A DNA stretch of 11,265 bases from an uncultured Collinsella sp. (GTDB lineage: Bacteria > Actinomycetota > Coriobacteriia > Coriobacteriales > Coriobacteriaceae): positions 1 to 11,265 of the forward strand of contig CATZEP010000037.1 in the NCBI GenBank assembly GCA_958418185.1, in the 5' to 3' direction. Numbering within the stretch: position 1 is the stretch's first letter; every line of letters starts with the position of its first letter. Below, piece after piece: positions 5,329 through 11,265 of the stretch. A program made the position numbers and the translations under genes. Below the pieces are notes generated by a model, which ran no database searches, had not been told where the DNA came from, and worked only from the letters and a program-made list of their open reading frames with translations.

Positions 5329-6204
5329 ATGACGGCTGCTGCGGCCATGGAGCCCACGGAGCTCGAGGAGCTAATGGAGGCGCAAGCCGAGGCTGCGCAC
5401 GAGCGCGAAGTCGGGGATGCGACTCGCCCCACGGCGCAGGATCTTGCCGCCTCGCCGACACGCATCGACGTCGAGGGCCTCGACCTGTTCTATGGCGACC
5501 ATCACGCGCTCAAGGACGTGTCCATCAAGATCCGCGACAAGCAGATTACCTCGTTTATCGGTCCTTCGGGCTGCGGCAAGTCAACGCTGCTGCGTTGCTT
5601 TAACCGCATGAACGACGGCATCAAGGACTGCCGCATCGAGGGCAAGATCGCGCTCGACGGCCAGGATATCCTGGGCGACTACGACATCTGCCGCCTGCGC
5701 CAGCGCGTGGGCATGGTGTTCCAGCGCCCCAACCCGTTTCCCATGAGCATCTACGACAACGTCGCGTATGGTCCACGCGGCATGGGCGTGCGCGACCGCG
5801 CCGTTCTGGATGAGTTGGTCGAGGACTCTCTTCGTCGCGCTGCGCTATGGGATGAGGTCAAGGACAAACTCAAGGAGTCGGGGCTGGGCCTTTCGGGCGG
5901 GCAGCAGCAGCGTCTGTGCATCGCCCGCGCGCTTGCCGTGCAGCCCGATATTCTGCTGATGGACGAGCCCACGAGCGCTCTCGATCCCGTGTCGACGCTG
6001 GTGGTTGAGCAGCTGGCCTGCGAGCTCAAAGAGACCTGTACGCTCGTGGTCGTTACGCACAATATGCAGCAGGCGGCGCGCATCTCCGACTCGGTCGCGT
6101 TTTTCTTGCTGGGTGAGTTGGTGGAGCACGCACCCACCGCTCAGCTCTTCAAAAATCCCACCGACCCGCGCACGGCGGATTATTTAACGGGACGTTTTGG
6201 CTGA
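5329..6204 (+). CDS. pstB: phosphate ABC transporter ATP-binding protein PstB
   Basis: This ATPase powers high-affinity phosphate import through the PstA/PstC membrane channel, on the cytoplasmic face. From ATG 5329 (GGAGG eight bases upstream) it has 291 residues. Key motifs are intact: Walker A GPSGCGKST at 78-86 followed by LLRCFNRMND typical of PstB, Q-loop Q132 in VFQRPNPFPMSIYDNVAYGPR, signature LSGGQQQR at 188-195, Walker B LLMDEPTSALDP with E213, and switch H244 in THNMQQAARISD. Those phrases separate PstB from other ABC ATPases. Residues 1-42 are an Ala/Glu-rich acidic extension not found in the roughly 257-residue E. coli protein. pstS, pstC, pstA and phoU are not beside it; the upstream neighbour is the VanS-type kinase. 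The next gene, 64 bases on, is a PhoB/PhoP-type regulator, which supports a phosphate-starvation role. Confidence 0.96.
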   Translation: MTAAAAMEPTELEELMEAQAEAAHEREVGDATRPTAQDLAASPTRIDVEGLDLFYGDHHALKDVSIKIRDKQITSFIGPSGCGKSTLLRCFNRMNDGIKDCRIEGKIALDGQDILGDYDICRLRQRVGMVFQRPNPFPMSIYDNVAYGPRGMGVRDRAVLDELVEDSLRRAALWDEVKDKLKESGLGLSGGQQQRLCIARALAVQPDILLMDEPTSALDPVSTLVVEQLACELKETCTLVVVTHNMQQAARISDSVAFFLLGELVEHAPTAQLFKNPTDPRTADYLTGRFG

Positions 6205-6214
6205 TACCATCTAG

Positions 6215-6262
6215 TAAAGGTACCTTTAGGGTTAAGATGCGGTCATGCCGGCCGCAAAGGGG
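6215..6262 (+). promoter_or_regulatory. palindromic operator candidate and ribosome site before the PhoB/PhoP-type gene
   Basis: TAAAGGTACCTTTA at 6215-6228 is a perfect 14-base palindrome. TAAGAT at 6233-6238 is a possible -10 box with no -35, the position at which a bound activator would stand in for the missing -35. AAAGGGG at 6256-6262 lies six bases before ATG 6269. Whether the palindrome binds the regulator encoded downstream is untested; it is not of PhoB direct-repeat form. Confidence 0.4.
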
Positions 6263-6268
6263 TTCAAC

Positions 6269-6997
6269 ATGATCTATTACGTCGAGGACGATGACAACAT
6301 CAGGGATTTGACGGTCTATGCACTGCGCAAGCAGGGAATCGAGGCCGAAGGCTTTTCGTGCGATGGCGAGTTTAAGGCCGCCGTGGCGCGACGGGTACCC
6401 GATGCCGTCCTGCTCGACATCATGCTGCCCGATACCGACGGTTTGGCAATTATGCGTCGCCTGCGCGCCGACCGCCTGACGGCGACGGTGCCCATCATGA
6501 TGCTCACCGCCAAAGATACCGAGCTCGATAAGGTGATGGCGCTCGATGGCGGTGCCGACGATTATCTGACTAAGCCGTTTTCGCTCATGGAGCTTGCCAG
6601 CCGTTGCCGTGCGCTGCTGCGCCGCGGCGGTATGGTCAAGCAGGTGAGTGATGTGCTCAGCGTGGGCGATATCGTGCTTTCGCCCAGCCATCGCGAGGTG
6701 ACCGTTGCCGGTGAGCCACTCAAGCTTACTTTGCGCGAGTTCGATTTGCTCGAGTATCTTATGCGCAAACCCGGTGTGGTCTTTACTCGCGAGTCGCTGC
6801 TGCAGAGCGTGTGGGGCTGGGACTTCGATGGCGGCTCGCGTACCGTCGACGTTCACGTACAGACGCTTCGCCAAAAGCTCGGCGAGCGTGCCAGCGCTAT
6901 CGAGACAGTGCGCGGCGTGGGCTATCGTCTGGCCGAGCCTTCCGCTGGTGGCGATACCGAAGATGCCGGCATTGCGGACGCCGCAACGGAGGAGTAG
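6269..6997 (+). CDS. PhoB/PhoP-type response regulator, OmpR family
   Basis: A 242-residue regulator with receiver (about 1-118) and winged-helix domain (about 132-225). Receiver residues are E6-D7-D8, phosphoacceptor D50 in VLLDIMLPDTDG, T80 and K102 in LTKPFSLMELASRCRALLRR. The DNA-binding part includes LTLREFDLLEYLMRKPGVVFTRESLL and the closing ETVRGVGYRLAEP. About 17 acidic residues follow the domain (GGDTEDAGIADAATEE), an unstructured tail. ATG 6269 is chosen over ATG 6245 because AAAGGGG at 6256-6262 is correctly spaced and the shorter form starts at the expected receiver strand. It lies between pstB and a PhoR-type kinase, which points to phosphate response, though the receiver type alone would not prove that. 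The kinase start follows its stop by three bases, so translation is probably coupled. Confidence 0.92.
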   Translation: MIYYVEDDDNIRDLTVYALRKQGIEAEGFSCDGEFKAAVARRVPDAVLLDIMLPDTDGLAIMRRLRADRLTATVPIMMLTAKDTELDKVMALDGGADDYLTKPFSLMELASRCRALLRRGGMVKQVSDVLSVGDIVLSPSHREVTVAGEPLKLTLREFDLLEYLMRKPGVVFTRESLLQSVWGWDFDGGSRTVDVHVQTLRQKLGERASAIETVRGVGYRLAEPSAGGDTEDAGIADAATEE

Positions 6998-7000
6998 CCC

Positions 7001-8425
7001 GTGGTCTTTGCCCCTCAGGGAAAACACACGCTCTCGCATCGCGTGTTTGCGACGATATTTGTCTGCGCAATGTCCGTCATTTTGGCGTTTACGGTGTTGG
7101 GTGCGTTCTTTGTGCAAAACACCTTGGCAGATGCCACGAGTGCCAACCTTTCGCAAGAAACCGAGCTTATTGCCGCCGCCTTAAACGAGCAGAAGGAACC
7201 CATCGCATTTTTGCGAAGCCTCGATCGCGAGGACCTTCGTATCACGCTGATCAACAGGGATGGATCGGTCGCCTACGACAACGAGGCGTCTCCTTCCATG
7301 TTGCCCAACCATGGCGATCGCCCCGAGGTCGTTGAGGCCCTTGAGAGCGGTTCGGGCTCCGCGGAGCGCTCGAGCGCCACGCTCGACGAGATTATGCTAT
7401 ATCGCGCCGTCGCCCTTGATAACGGTCAGGTCGTTCGTTTGGCGCAAGCCCAGCCTGGCGTCGCGGCGATTTTGCTTTCGCTGGTGGCGCCGATGCTGCT
7501 TATCGCGGCGGCGGGCGCGGTGCTTTCGTTTTTCCTTGCGCGCCGCGAATCCCGTGCCATCATTGCGCCGCTGCAGGAGGTCGATTTGGACCACCCGCGC
7601 CGTAGCTATGAACATGCCTACACCGAGATGGTTCCCATGCTCGAACGCATTGAGTCGCAGCGCCAGGAGCTTAAACGCCAGATGGCGGTGCTGGCCGATA
7701 ACGACCGCATGCGTCGCGAGTTCACGGCCAATATCACTCATGAGCTCAAGACCCCGCTTACCGCGATTTCGGGCTACGCCGAGCTTATTGCAAACGGCAT
7801 GGTTGAGGGCGAGGATGACCTGCGCAACTTTGGCGGTCGAATCTATCGCGAGGCGGGCCGTCTAGCAGCGCTGGTAAACGACATCTTGACGTTGTCTAAC
7901 CTGGACGAGGCCGAGCGCGCGACCGAGGGCGAGGCAGTGCCTATTGGTTCTACGGAACCCATTGAGCTCTCGCGCGCTATTACGACGGTGGAGCAGCGCC
8001 TTGAGCAGGTCGCCCGACAGTTGGACGTGACCATCGTGCGCAAGACGAAGCCCGTTGTGGTCGAAGGTGTGCCACGCCTGATCGACGAGCTGATTTATAA
8101 CCTGGCCAGTAACGCTATTCGCTATAACCAGCCCGGTGGCACGGTTACGCTTCGATGTGGGACCAATGATGAGGGCCATCCGTACCTGACGGTTGCCGAT
8201 ACAGGTATCGGCATCGCGCCCGAGGAGCAGGGCAAGGTGTTCGAGCGCTTCTATCGCGTGGACAAGAGCCGCTCCAAGGCACGTGGCGGAACAGGCTTGG
8301 GTCTGGCCATCGTTAAGCATGCCGCCGTGTATCACCATGCTTCGCTCGACCTATCGAGCGAGCTGGGTGTGGGGACTACCATCACGGTGACGTTTCCCGT
8401 ACAGCAGGACGAATCATTTGCGTAG
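7001..8425 (+). CDS. PhoR-type sensor histidine kinase
   Basis: A 474-residue membrane kinase starting at GTG 7001, with GGAGGAG at 6988-6994 six bases upstream. Membrane helices lie near residues 15-38 and 154-179, enclosing an extracytoplasmic domain of about 115 residues that may be PAS/CACHE-like (it includes LRITLINRDGSVAYDNEA). A short linker starting IIAPLQEVDLDHP and a probable coiled coil at 209-232 lead to the dimerisation domain with H247 in FTANITHELKTPLTAISGYAEL. The catalytic domain has N-box YNLASNAIRYN around N367 and N371, G1 DTGIGI at 400-405, F-box FERFYRVDKSR from 414 and G2 GGTGLGLAIVKH at 429-440. It is the likely partner of the regulator encoded three bases upstream. 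Assignment to phosphate sensing rests on the pstB-regulator-kinase order; the signal itself cannot be read from sequence. Confidence 0.92.
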   Translation: MVFAPQGKHTLSHRVFATIFVCAMSVILAFTVLGAFFVQNTLADATSANLSQETELIAAALNEQKEPIAFLRSLDREDLRITLINRDGSVAYDNEASPSMLPNHGDRPEVVEALESGSGSAERSSATLDEIMLYRAVALDNGQVVRLAQAQPGVAAILLSLVAPMLLIAAAGAVLSFFLARRESRAIIAPLQEVDLDHPRRSYEHAYTEMVPMLERIESQRQELKRQMAVLADNDRMRREFTANITHELKTPLTAISGYAELIANGMVEGEDDLRNFGGRIYREAGRLAALVNDILTLSNLDEAERATEGEAVPIGSTEPIELSRAITTVEQRLEQVARQLDVTIVRKTKPVVVEGVPRLIDELIYNLASNAIRYNQPGGTVTLRCGTNDEGHPYLTVADTGIGIAPEEQGKVFERFYRVDKSRSKARGGTGLGLAIVKHAAVYHHASLDLSSELGVGTTITVTFPVQQDESFA

Positions 8426-8448
8426 CAATGCAGCAAACGTGTTGTTTT

Positions 8449-8485
8449 GACGCCGCACCGGGGTTGCCGATGCGGCGTTATTATT
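8449..8485 (+). terminator. terminator after the PhoR-type kinase gene
   Basis: ACGCCGCA at 8450-8457 pairs perfectly with TGCGGCGT at 8471-8478, with a 13-base loop and a following TATTATT. The T tract is interrupted, so it may be moderately efficient. It lies 24 bases after the kinase stop and separates this operon from the tyrosine kinase operon. Confidence 0.7.
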
Positions 8486-8493
8486 GCGCAACA

Positions 8494-8554
8494 TTGCCGT
8501 TTGTGCTGTATCTTATGTATAGAGTTCGGACTTGGCAGAAAGATGCGATATGAT
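8494..8554 (+). promoter_or_regulatory. candidate promoter(s) of the CpsC-CpsD-CpsB type operon
   Basis: Two pairs fit: TTGCCG at 8494-8499 with TATAGA at 8518-8523 (18 bases apart), and TTCGGA at 8525-8530 with TATGAT at 8549-8554 (18 bases apart). TATGAT is the best single box. Either would give a leader of 40-75 bases before ATG 8602. I cannot decide between them. Confidence 0.4.
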
Positions 8555-8601
8555 ACGAGCAGTTTTGTCGATATGAACTAGGGAAATGAAAGGCAAGCTG
8601 C

Positions 8602-9258
8602 ATGACCCTTCTCGAACTGTTCCAGCTGCTTAAAAAGCACCTCAAGCTGGTCATCGCCCTTCCGGTGATTTGCGCGGTCGCCATGGGCATCGTGTCCTTC
8701 ACCATGATGGACAACACCTACACCGCCACGACGAGCATGTACGTTCTCGCCAAGACCGACGATAGCAGTCAAATGAGCTACACCGATCTTTCGGCGAGCC
8801 AGATGCTTTCCAACGATATCGCCACGCTGCTCGATAGCGATAGCGTTAAGGGTGGTGCTGCCAAGGATCTGGGCCTCGCCGATCTGGACGACTACAAGAT
8901 TTCCGTTTCCTCCGAGACCACGACGCGCGTCATCACGCTTTCGGTGACGGGCACCGATGCCGAGGAGACGGCAGATGTGGCAAGGGCCATGGCCAGCTCG
9001 GTGAGCACGGTCGCCCAGAACGTCGGTGCCGCTCAGAGCATCAACGTTATCGATAAGGCTAAGACCCCCGAATCCCCCAGTGGTCCCAAGCGCACGCTGT
9101 ACGTCGCCGTCGCGTTCCTCGCCGGCGTCTTTATCGCAATTGCCTATGTCGTTTTGGCAGATATGCTCAACACGCGCATCCGCGGTGTCGAAGAGGCAGA
9201 AGAGCTCCTTGGTATTCCCGTTGTTGGCCGAATTCCGGCTATGAAAGGTGGTAAATAG
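8602..9258 (+). CDS. CpsC/Wzz-type polysaccharide chain-length and tyrosine kinase adaptor protein
   Basis: A 218-residue membrane protein that in capsule systems of Gram-positive bacteria anchors and activates the CpsD tyrosine kinase and helps set polysaccharide length. Residues 1-15 are the short cytoplasmic N-terminus (TLLELFQLLKKHLK), helix one is about 16-36, an extracytoplasmic Wzz region follows from 37 to 164, and helix two is about 165-188. A proline-rich stretch AKTPESPSGPKR just before helix two and the C-terminal LNTRIRGVEEAEELLGIPVVGRIP are classic for this family; the C-terminal tail is what contacts the kinase. ATG 8602 has GAAAGG at 8588-8593 upstream. It is the first gene of a three-gene operon with the kinase starting two bases after its stop. 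Confidence 0.93.
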   Translation: MTLLELFQLLKKHLKLVIALPVICAVAMGIVSFTMMDNTYTATTSMYVLAKTDDSSQMSYTDLSASQMLSNDIATLLDSDSVKGGAAKDLGLADLDDYKISVSSETTTRVITLSVTGTDAEETADVARAMASSVSTVAQNVGAAQSINVIDKAKTPESPSGPKRTLYVAVAFLAGVFIAIAYVVLADMLNTRIRGVEEAEELLGIPVVGRIPAMKGGK

Positions 9259-9260
9259 GC

Positions 9261-9998
9261 ATGGCTAGGGCTAAGAACACCGATAAGCTCGTTGTACAGA
9301 ATGCCGCCAAGACCCTTCTGGCCAACATTCGCTTTGCGAGCGTGGATGACCCCATCCGCACCATTACCGTTACGTCTTCGATTCCCAACGAGGGAAAGAC
9401 TACGGTTTCCATCAACTTGGCCCAGGCTATCGCCACCAGCGGCAAGAGCGTTCTTCTGGTCGAGGGAGATATGCGTCGCAGGTCTCTTTCCGACATGCTT
9501 GGTGTCCGTTCGCATGGCGGACTCTACGCAGTCCTGTCCGAGCAGATTTCCATCGACCAGGCAATCGTCGAGACGGGTCAGAAGAACTTCTATTTCCTCG
9601 ATGCGGAGCCTCACATTCCCAATCCTGCTGACATCATCGTGTCTCACCGTTTTGCCAAGCTGGTTAAGGCACTGTCTGCCAAGTTCCAGTATGTCATCTT
9701 TGACGCTCCTCCGGTCGGCACCTTCATCGATGCTGCCGAGATCGCCAGCCTGACTGACGGCACACTGTTTGTGGTGCGCGAGGACTTTACCAAGCGCGAA
9801 GAGGCGCTCAACGCTATCGCCCAGCTTAAGAAGTCCGAGAAGGTCAAGCTCATCGGTACCGTTATGAATTACTGTGAGACCGAGACCAGCGAGTACTACT
9901 ATTCTTACTACACCAAGGACGGTAAGAAGGTTAAGAAGGGCTCCGCCGATCAGGGCACTTCCAAAAAGGGGATCTTTACCAACCGGGCAAACGTTTAG
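9261..9998 (+). CDS. CpsD-type tyrosine-protein kinase (BY-kinase)
   Basis: A 245-residue cytoplasmic autokinase, active when bound to the adaptor encoded immediately upstream. Walker A is SSIPNEGKTT at 39-48 (K46), Walker A' is VLLVEGDMRR at 64-73 (D70), and Walker B is VIFDAPP at 145-151. An N-terminal NAAKTLLANIRFAS matches the region used in ring oligomerisation (usual form EAYRTLRTNI). The C-terminus carries a tyrosine cluster, Y212, Y213, Y214, Y216 and Y217 in SEYYYSYYTKDGKK, the autophosphorylation sites. ATG 9261 follows AAAGGTGG at 9244-9251. The kinase acts in exopolysaccharide export control, and its phosphatase partner starts 17 bases after its stop. Confidence 0.95.
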   Translation: MARAKNTDKLVVQNAAKTLLANIRFASVDDPIRTITVTSSIPNEGKTTVSINLAQAIATSGKSVLLVEGDMRRRSLSDMLGVRSHGGLYAVLSEQISIDQAIVETGQKNFYFLDAEPHIPNPADIIVSHRFAKLVKALSAKFQYVIFDAPPVGTFIDAAEIASLTDGTLFVVREDFTKREEALNAIAQLKKSEKVKLIGTVMNYCETETSEYYYSYYTKDGKKVKKGSADQGTSKKGIFTNRANV

Positions 9999-10015
9999 TC
10001 GATTAAGGCCGACCT

Positions 10016-10666
10016 ATGCGCGACATTCATTGTCATATCTTGCCGGGTGTAGACGACGGTGCTGCCGATCTCGATGAGAGCTTGGCGATGCTTGCAGCTG
10101 CCAAGCAGGCTGGCGTAACCAGAATTGTCTGCACCCCGCACTGCCGAGATCCCTATTTTGACTACGACAAGATGTGGGATGCCTTTGAGTTATTGCGGGA
10201 TAACGCAGATGGTTTTCCGCTTCAGATGGGCTTTGAGGTCAACCACCGAAAGCTTGTCGAGCTGGGCATCGACGCCGCAGAATACCTGCATTTCGATGGC
10301 ACCAATGAGTTTCTGCTTGAGCTTTCGACGCATGCTGATCCCTATGCGTTTAGAGAGTACGAGAGTACGATTTACGATTTGCAATGCCGCGGCTACCAGG
10401 TGATCATCGCTCATCCCGAGCGATATCGTGCTGTTCAAAAGGACGTGGGCATTGCTGAGCGTCTGGTCGATATGGGTTGCAAGCTGCAGGCTTCGGCTGA
10501 TTTTATTGCCGGCGGGCGTTTTGGTCGCGAGAAAAAGCCGGCGCAGCGCCTGTTTGACGAGGGCCTGTACAGCTTTATCGCAAGCGACGCCCACAATGTT
10601 CGCCACTACGATTGCCTGGCGAAGGCGCGGGCCAAGTTTAGCGTGCGAGGCGCTCACTTTCGCTAA
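10016..10666 (+). CDS. CpsB/YwqE-type manganese-dependent protein tyrosine phosphatase (PHP domain)
   Basis: A 216-residue PHP-fold phosphatase that removes phosphate from the tyrosine cluster of the kinase encoded just upstream. Metal-binding residues visible are H5 and H7 in HCHILPGVDDG, H42 in TPHCRD, E74 in GFEV, E102 in LELS, H133 in AHPERY, and D191 with H193 in SDAHN. They match CpsB/YwqE in order and spacing, so activity is expected. Length is somewhat below the roughly 240-250 residues usual in Firmicutes. ATG 10016 has TAAGG at 10004-10008 upstream. In streptococcal loci this gene precedes cpsC and cpsD; here it comes third. Confidence 0.93.
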   Translation: MRDIHCHILPGVDDGAADLDESLAMLAAAKQAGVTRIVCTPHCRDPYFDYDKMWDAFELLRDNADGFPLQMGFEVNHRKLVELGIDAAEYLHFDGTNEFLLELSTHADPYAFREYESTIYDLQCRGYQVIIAHPERYRAVQKDVGIAERLVDMGCKLQASADFIAGGRFGREKKPAQRLFDEGLYSFIASDAHNVRHYDCLAKARAKFSVRGAHFR

Positions 10667-10705
10667 AATCTGTCCCTAACGTTTGCTTTGATGGGAGGGG
10701 CGACC

Positions 10706-11206
10706 ATGGATATTCAAATTAAGACGGGATGCTTTGAGGATGCGGCGCTGGTGCGCCGCGCCGTCTTTATGGACGAACAGGGTTACGAAATCGAGTTCGA
10801 CCAGATCGATGAGGCCTCGAGCTGCATTCATGTGACGCTGTATGTGGATGGTCAACTCGCCGGCTGCTCGCGCGTGTTTCCCGAGGAGCTGGAGCGCGCG
10901 GCAGATGCGGAAGCCCCGGTGTCGCCGGCATGTGACATGGACGAAGACGTTGCGGCGGGGGAGACCTACATTATGGGGCGCGTCGCCGTGCTGACGGCTA
11001 TGCGTCGTCGCGGACTGGCGAGTGTGATCGTCGAGGCCAGCGCTGCGTGTGCACGCGATGCCGGCGCTAAACTTATTAAGTTGCATGCACAGGAGTACGT
11101 GCTGCCGCTCTACACCAAGGCCGGCTACACGCAGATTGCACCGGTGGACTACGAAGACGAAGGCCAGCCTCATGCCTGGATGGCCAAGCGCATGGGCGAC
11201 AGATAG
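10706..11206 (+). CDS. GNAT-family N-acetyltransferase (ElaA/YjcF-like)
   Basis: A 166-residue cytoplasmic acetyltransferase using acetyl-CoA; the substrate cannot be told. Residues 16-36 contain VRRAVFMDEQGYEIEFDQID, the opening typical of ElaA/YjcF-like GNATs. The acetyl-CoA pyrophosphate loop is MGRVAVLTAMRRRGLA at 90-105, and LHAQEYVLPLYTKAGY at 126-141 plus PHAWMAKRM near 155-163 complete the fold. ATG 10706 is selected over ATG 10691 and TTG 10688 because GGGAGGGG at 10693-10700 is well placed for it. It starts 39 bases after the phosphatase stop. A TAAAAT at 10664-10669 could be a -10 box for separate transcription, but no -35 is evident. Confidence 0.92.
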   Translation: MDIQIKTGCFEDAALVRRAVFMDEQGYEIEFDQIDEASSCIHVTLYVDGQLAGCSRVFPEELERAADAEAPVSPACDMDEDVAAGETYIMGRVAVLTAMRRRGLASVIVEASAACARDAGAKLIKLHAQEYVLPLYTKAGYTQIAPVDYEDEGQPHAWMAKRMGDR

Positions 11207-11244
11207 GGACATTCCTTTTCTGCCGGCAGCTGGGGACACTCCTT
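11206..11244 (+). repeat. short imperfect direct repeat flanking a palindrome, probable intergenic repeat element
   Basis: GGGACATTCCTT at 11206-11217 and GGGACACTCCTT at 11233-11244 match at 11 of 12 positions with a 27-base period. Between them, 11220-11229 is the perfect palindrome CTGCCGGCAG. The GGGACA-type phrases resemble dispersed intergenic repeats that I recall from Coriobacteriia genomes and that often accompany REP-type elements; that is memory, not a search. The element runs from the acetyltransferase stop to near the window end. Confidence 0.45.
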
Positions 11245-11265
11245 GCTCTGGTGCAATGGGGTCAG

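Noticed and set aside
6149..7156. 335-codon minus-strand ORF opposite the PhoB/PhoP-type gene
   Set aside because: It covers a gene with all receiver and DNA-binding residues in place, and its His/Gln-rich translation matches no family I know.
8551..8577. Eight-codon leader ORF before the CpsC-type gene
   Set aside because: Its ATG lies inside the best -10 box, so it would probably not be transcribed, and it has no ribosome site.
1..11265. CRISPR array, insertion sequence, riboswitch or rRNA
   Set aside because: No regularly spaced repeat array, transposase, recognisable aptamer or rRNA sequence was seen on either strand.

Overview
The window reads as chromosomal DNA of a moderately GC-rich Gram-positive bacterium. 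The closest impression is Coriobacteriia, probably Collinsella. This is inference from codon use, strong GGAGG-type ribosome sites, low-spacing operons and protein character (Coriobacteriia-like PstB, CpsC/CpsD and VanRS types); no 16S or other marker is present to prove it.

Layout. (i) 1-412: possible 3' end of a gene, then tRNA-Ser(GCU) with its own promoter and a strong terminator. (ii) 413-1622: a small accessory-looking block with a TM2-domain membrane protein carrying a basic N-terminal module, an unrecognised 92-96 residue protein, and perhaps an 18-codon ORF. (iii) 1726-5225: a D-alanyl-D-alanine carboxypeptidase on the minus strand, divergent from a VanR/VanS-type two-component system. 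The shared intergenic region has good -10 boxes, poor -35 boxes and a tandem 11-bp-period repeat that looks like an OmpR-family operator. No vanHAX ligase cluster is present in the window. (iv) 5329-8425: a lone pstB (no pstSCA or phoU beside it) followed by a PhoB/PhoP-type regulator and a PhoR-type kinase, closed by a terminator. (v) 8602-10666: a CpsC/Wzz-type adaptor, a CpsD-type tyrosine autokinase with a C-terminal tyrosine cluster, and a CpsB/YwqE-type PHP phosphatase, which together form a complete tyrosine phosphorylation/dephosphorylation switch for surface polysaccharide. (vi) 10706-11206: an ElaA-like GNAT acetyltransferase, then the start of what looks like an intergenic repeat element.

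The common theme is the cell envelope and sensing: two OmpR-family two-component systems, a peptidoglycan-trimming enzyme, a phosphate-uptake ATPase and a polysaccharide-length kinase switch. Most genes belong to well-known families. The points most worth a second look are the VanRS/carboxypeptidase regulatory unit with its four-helix sensor that has almost no extracellular domain, the orphan pstB with an acidic N-terminal extension, and the TM2 two-gene block beside the tRNA.
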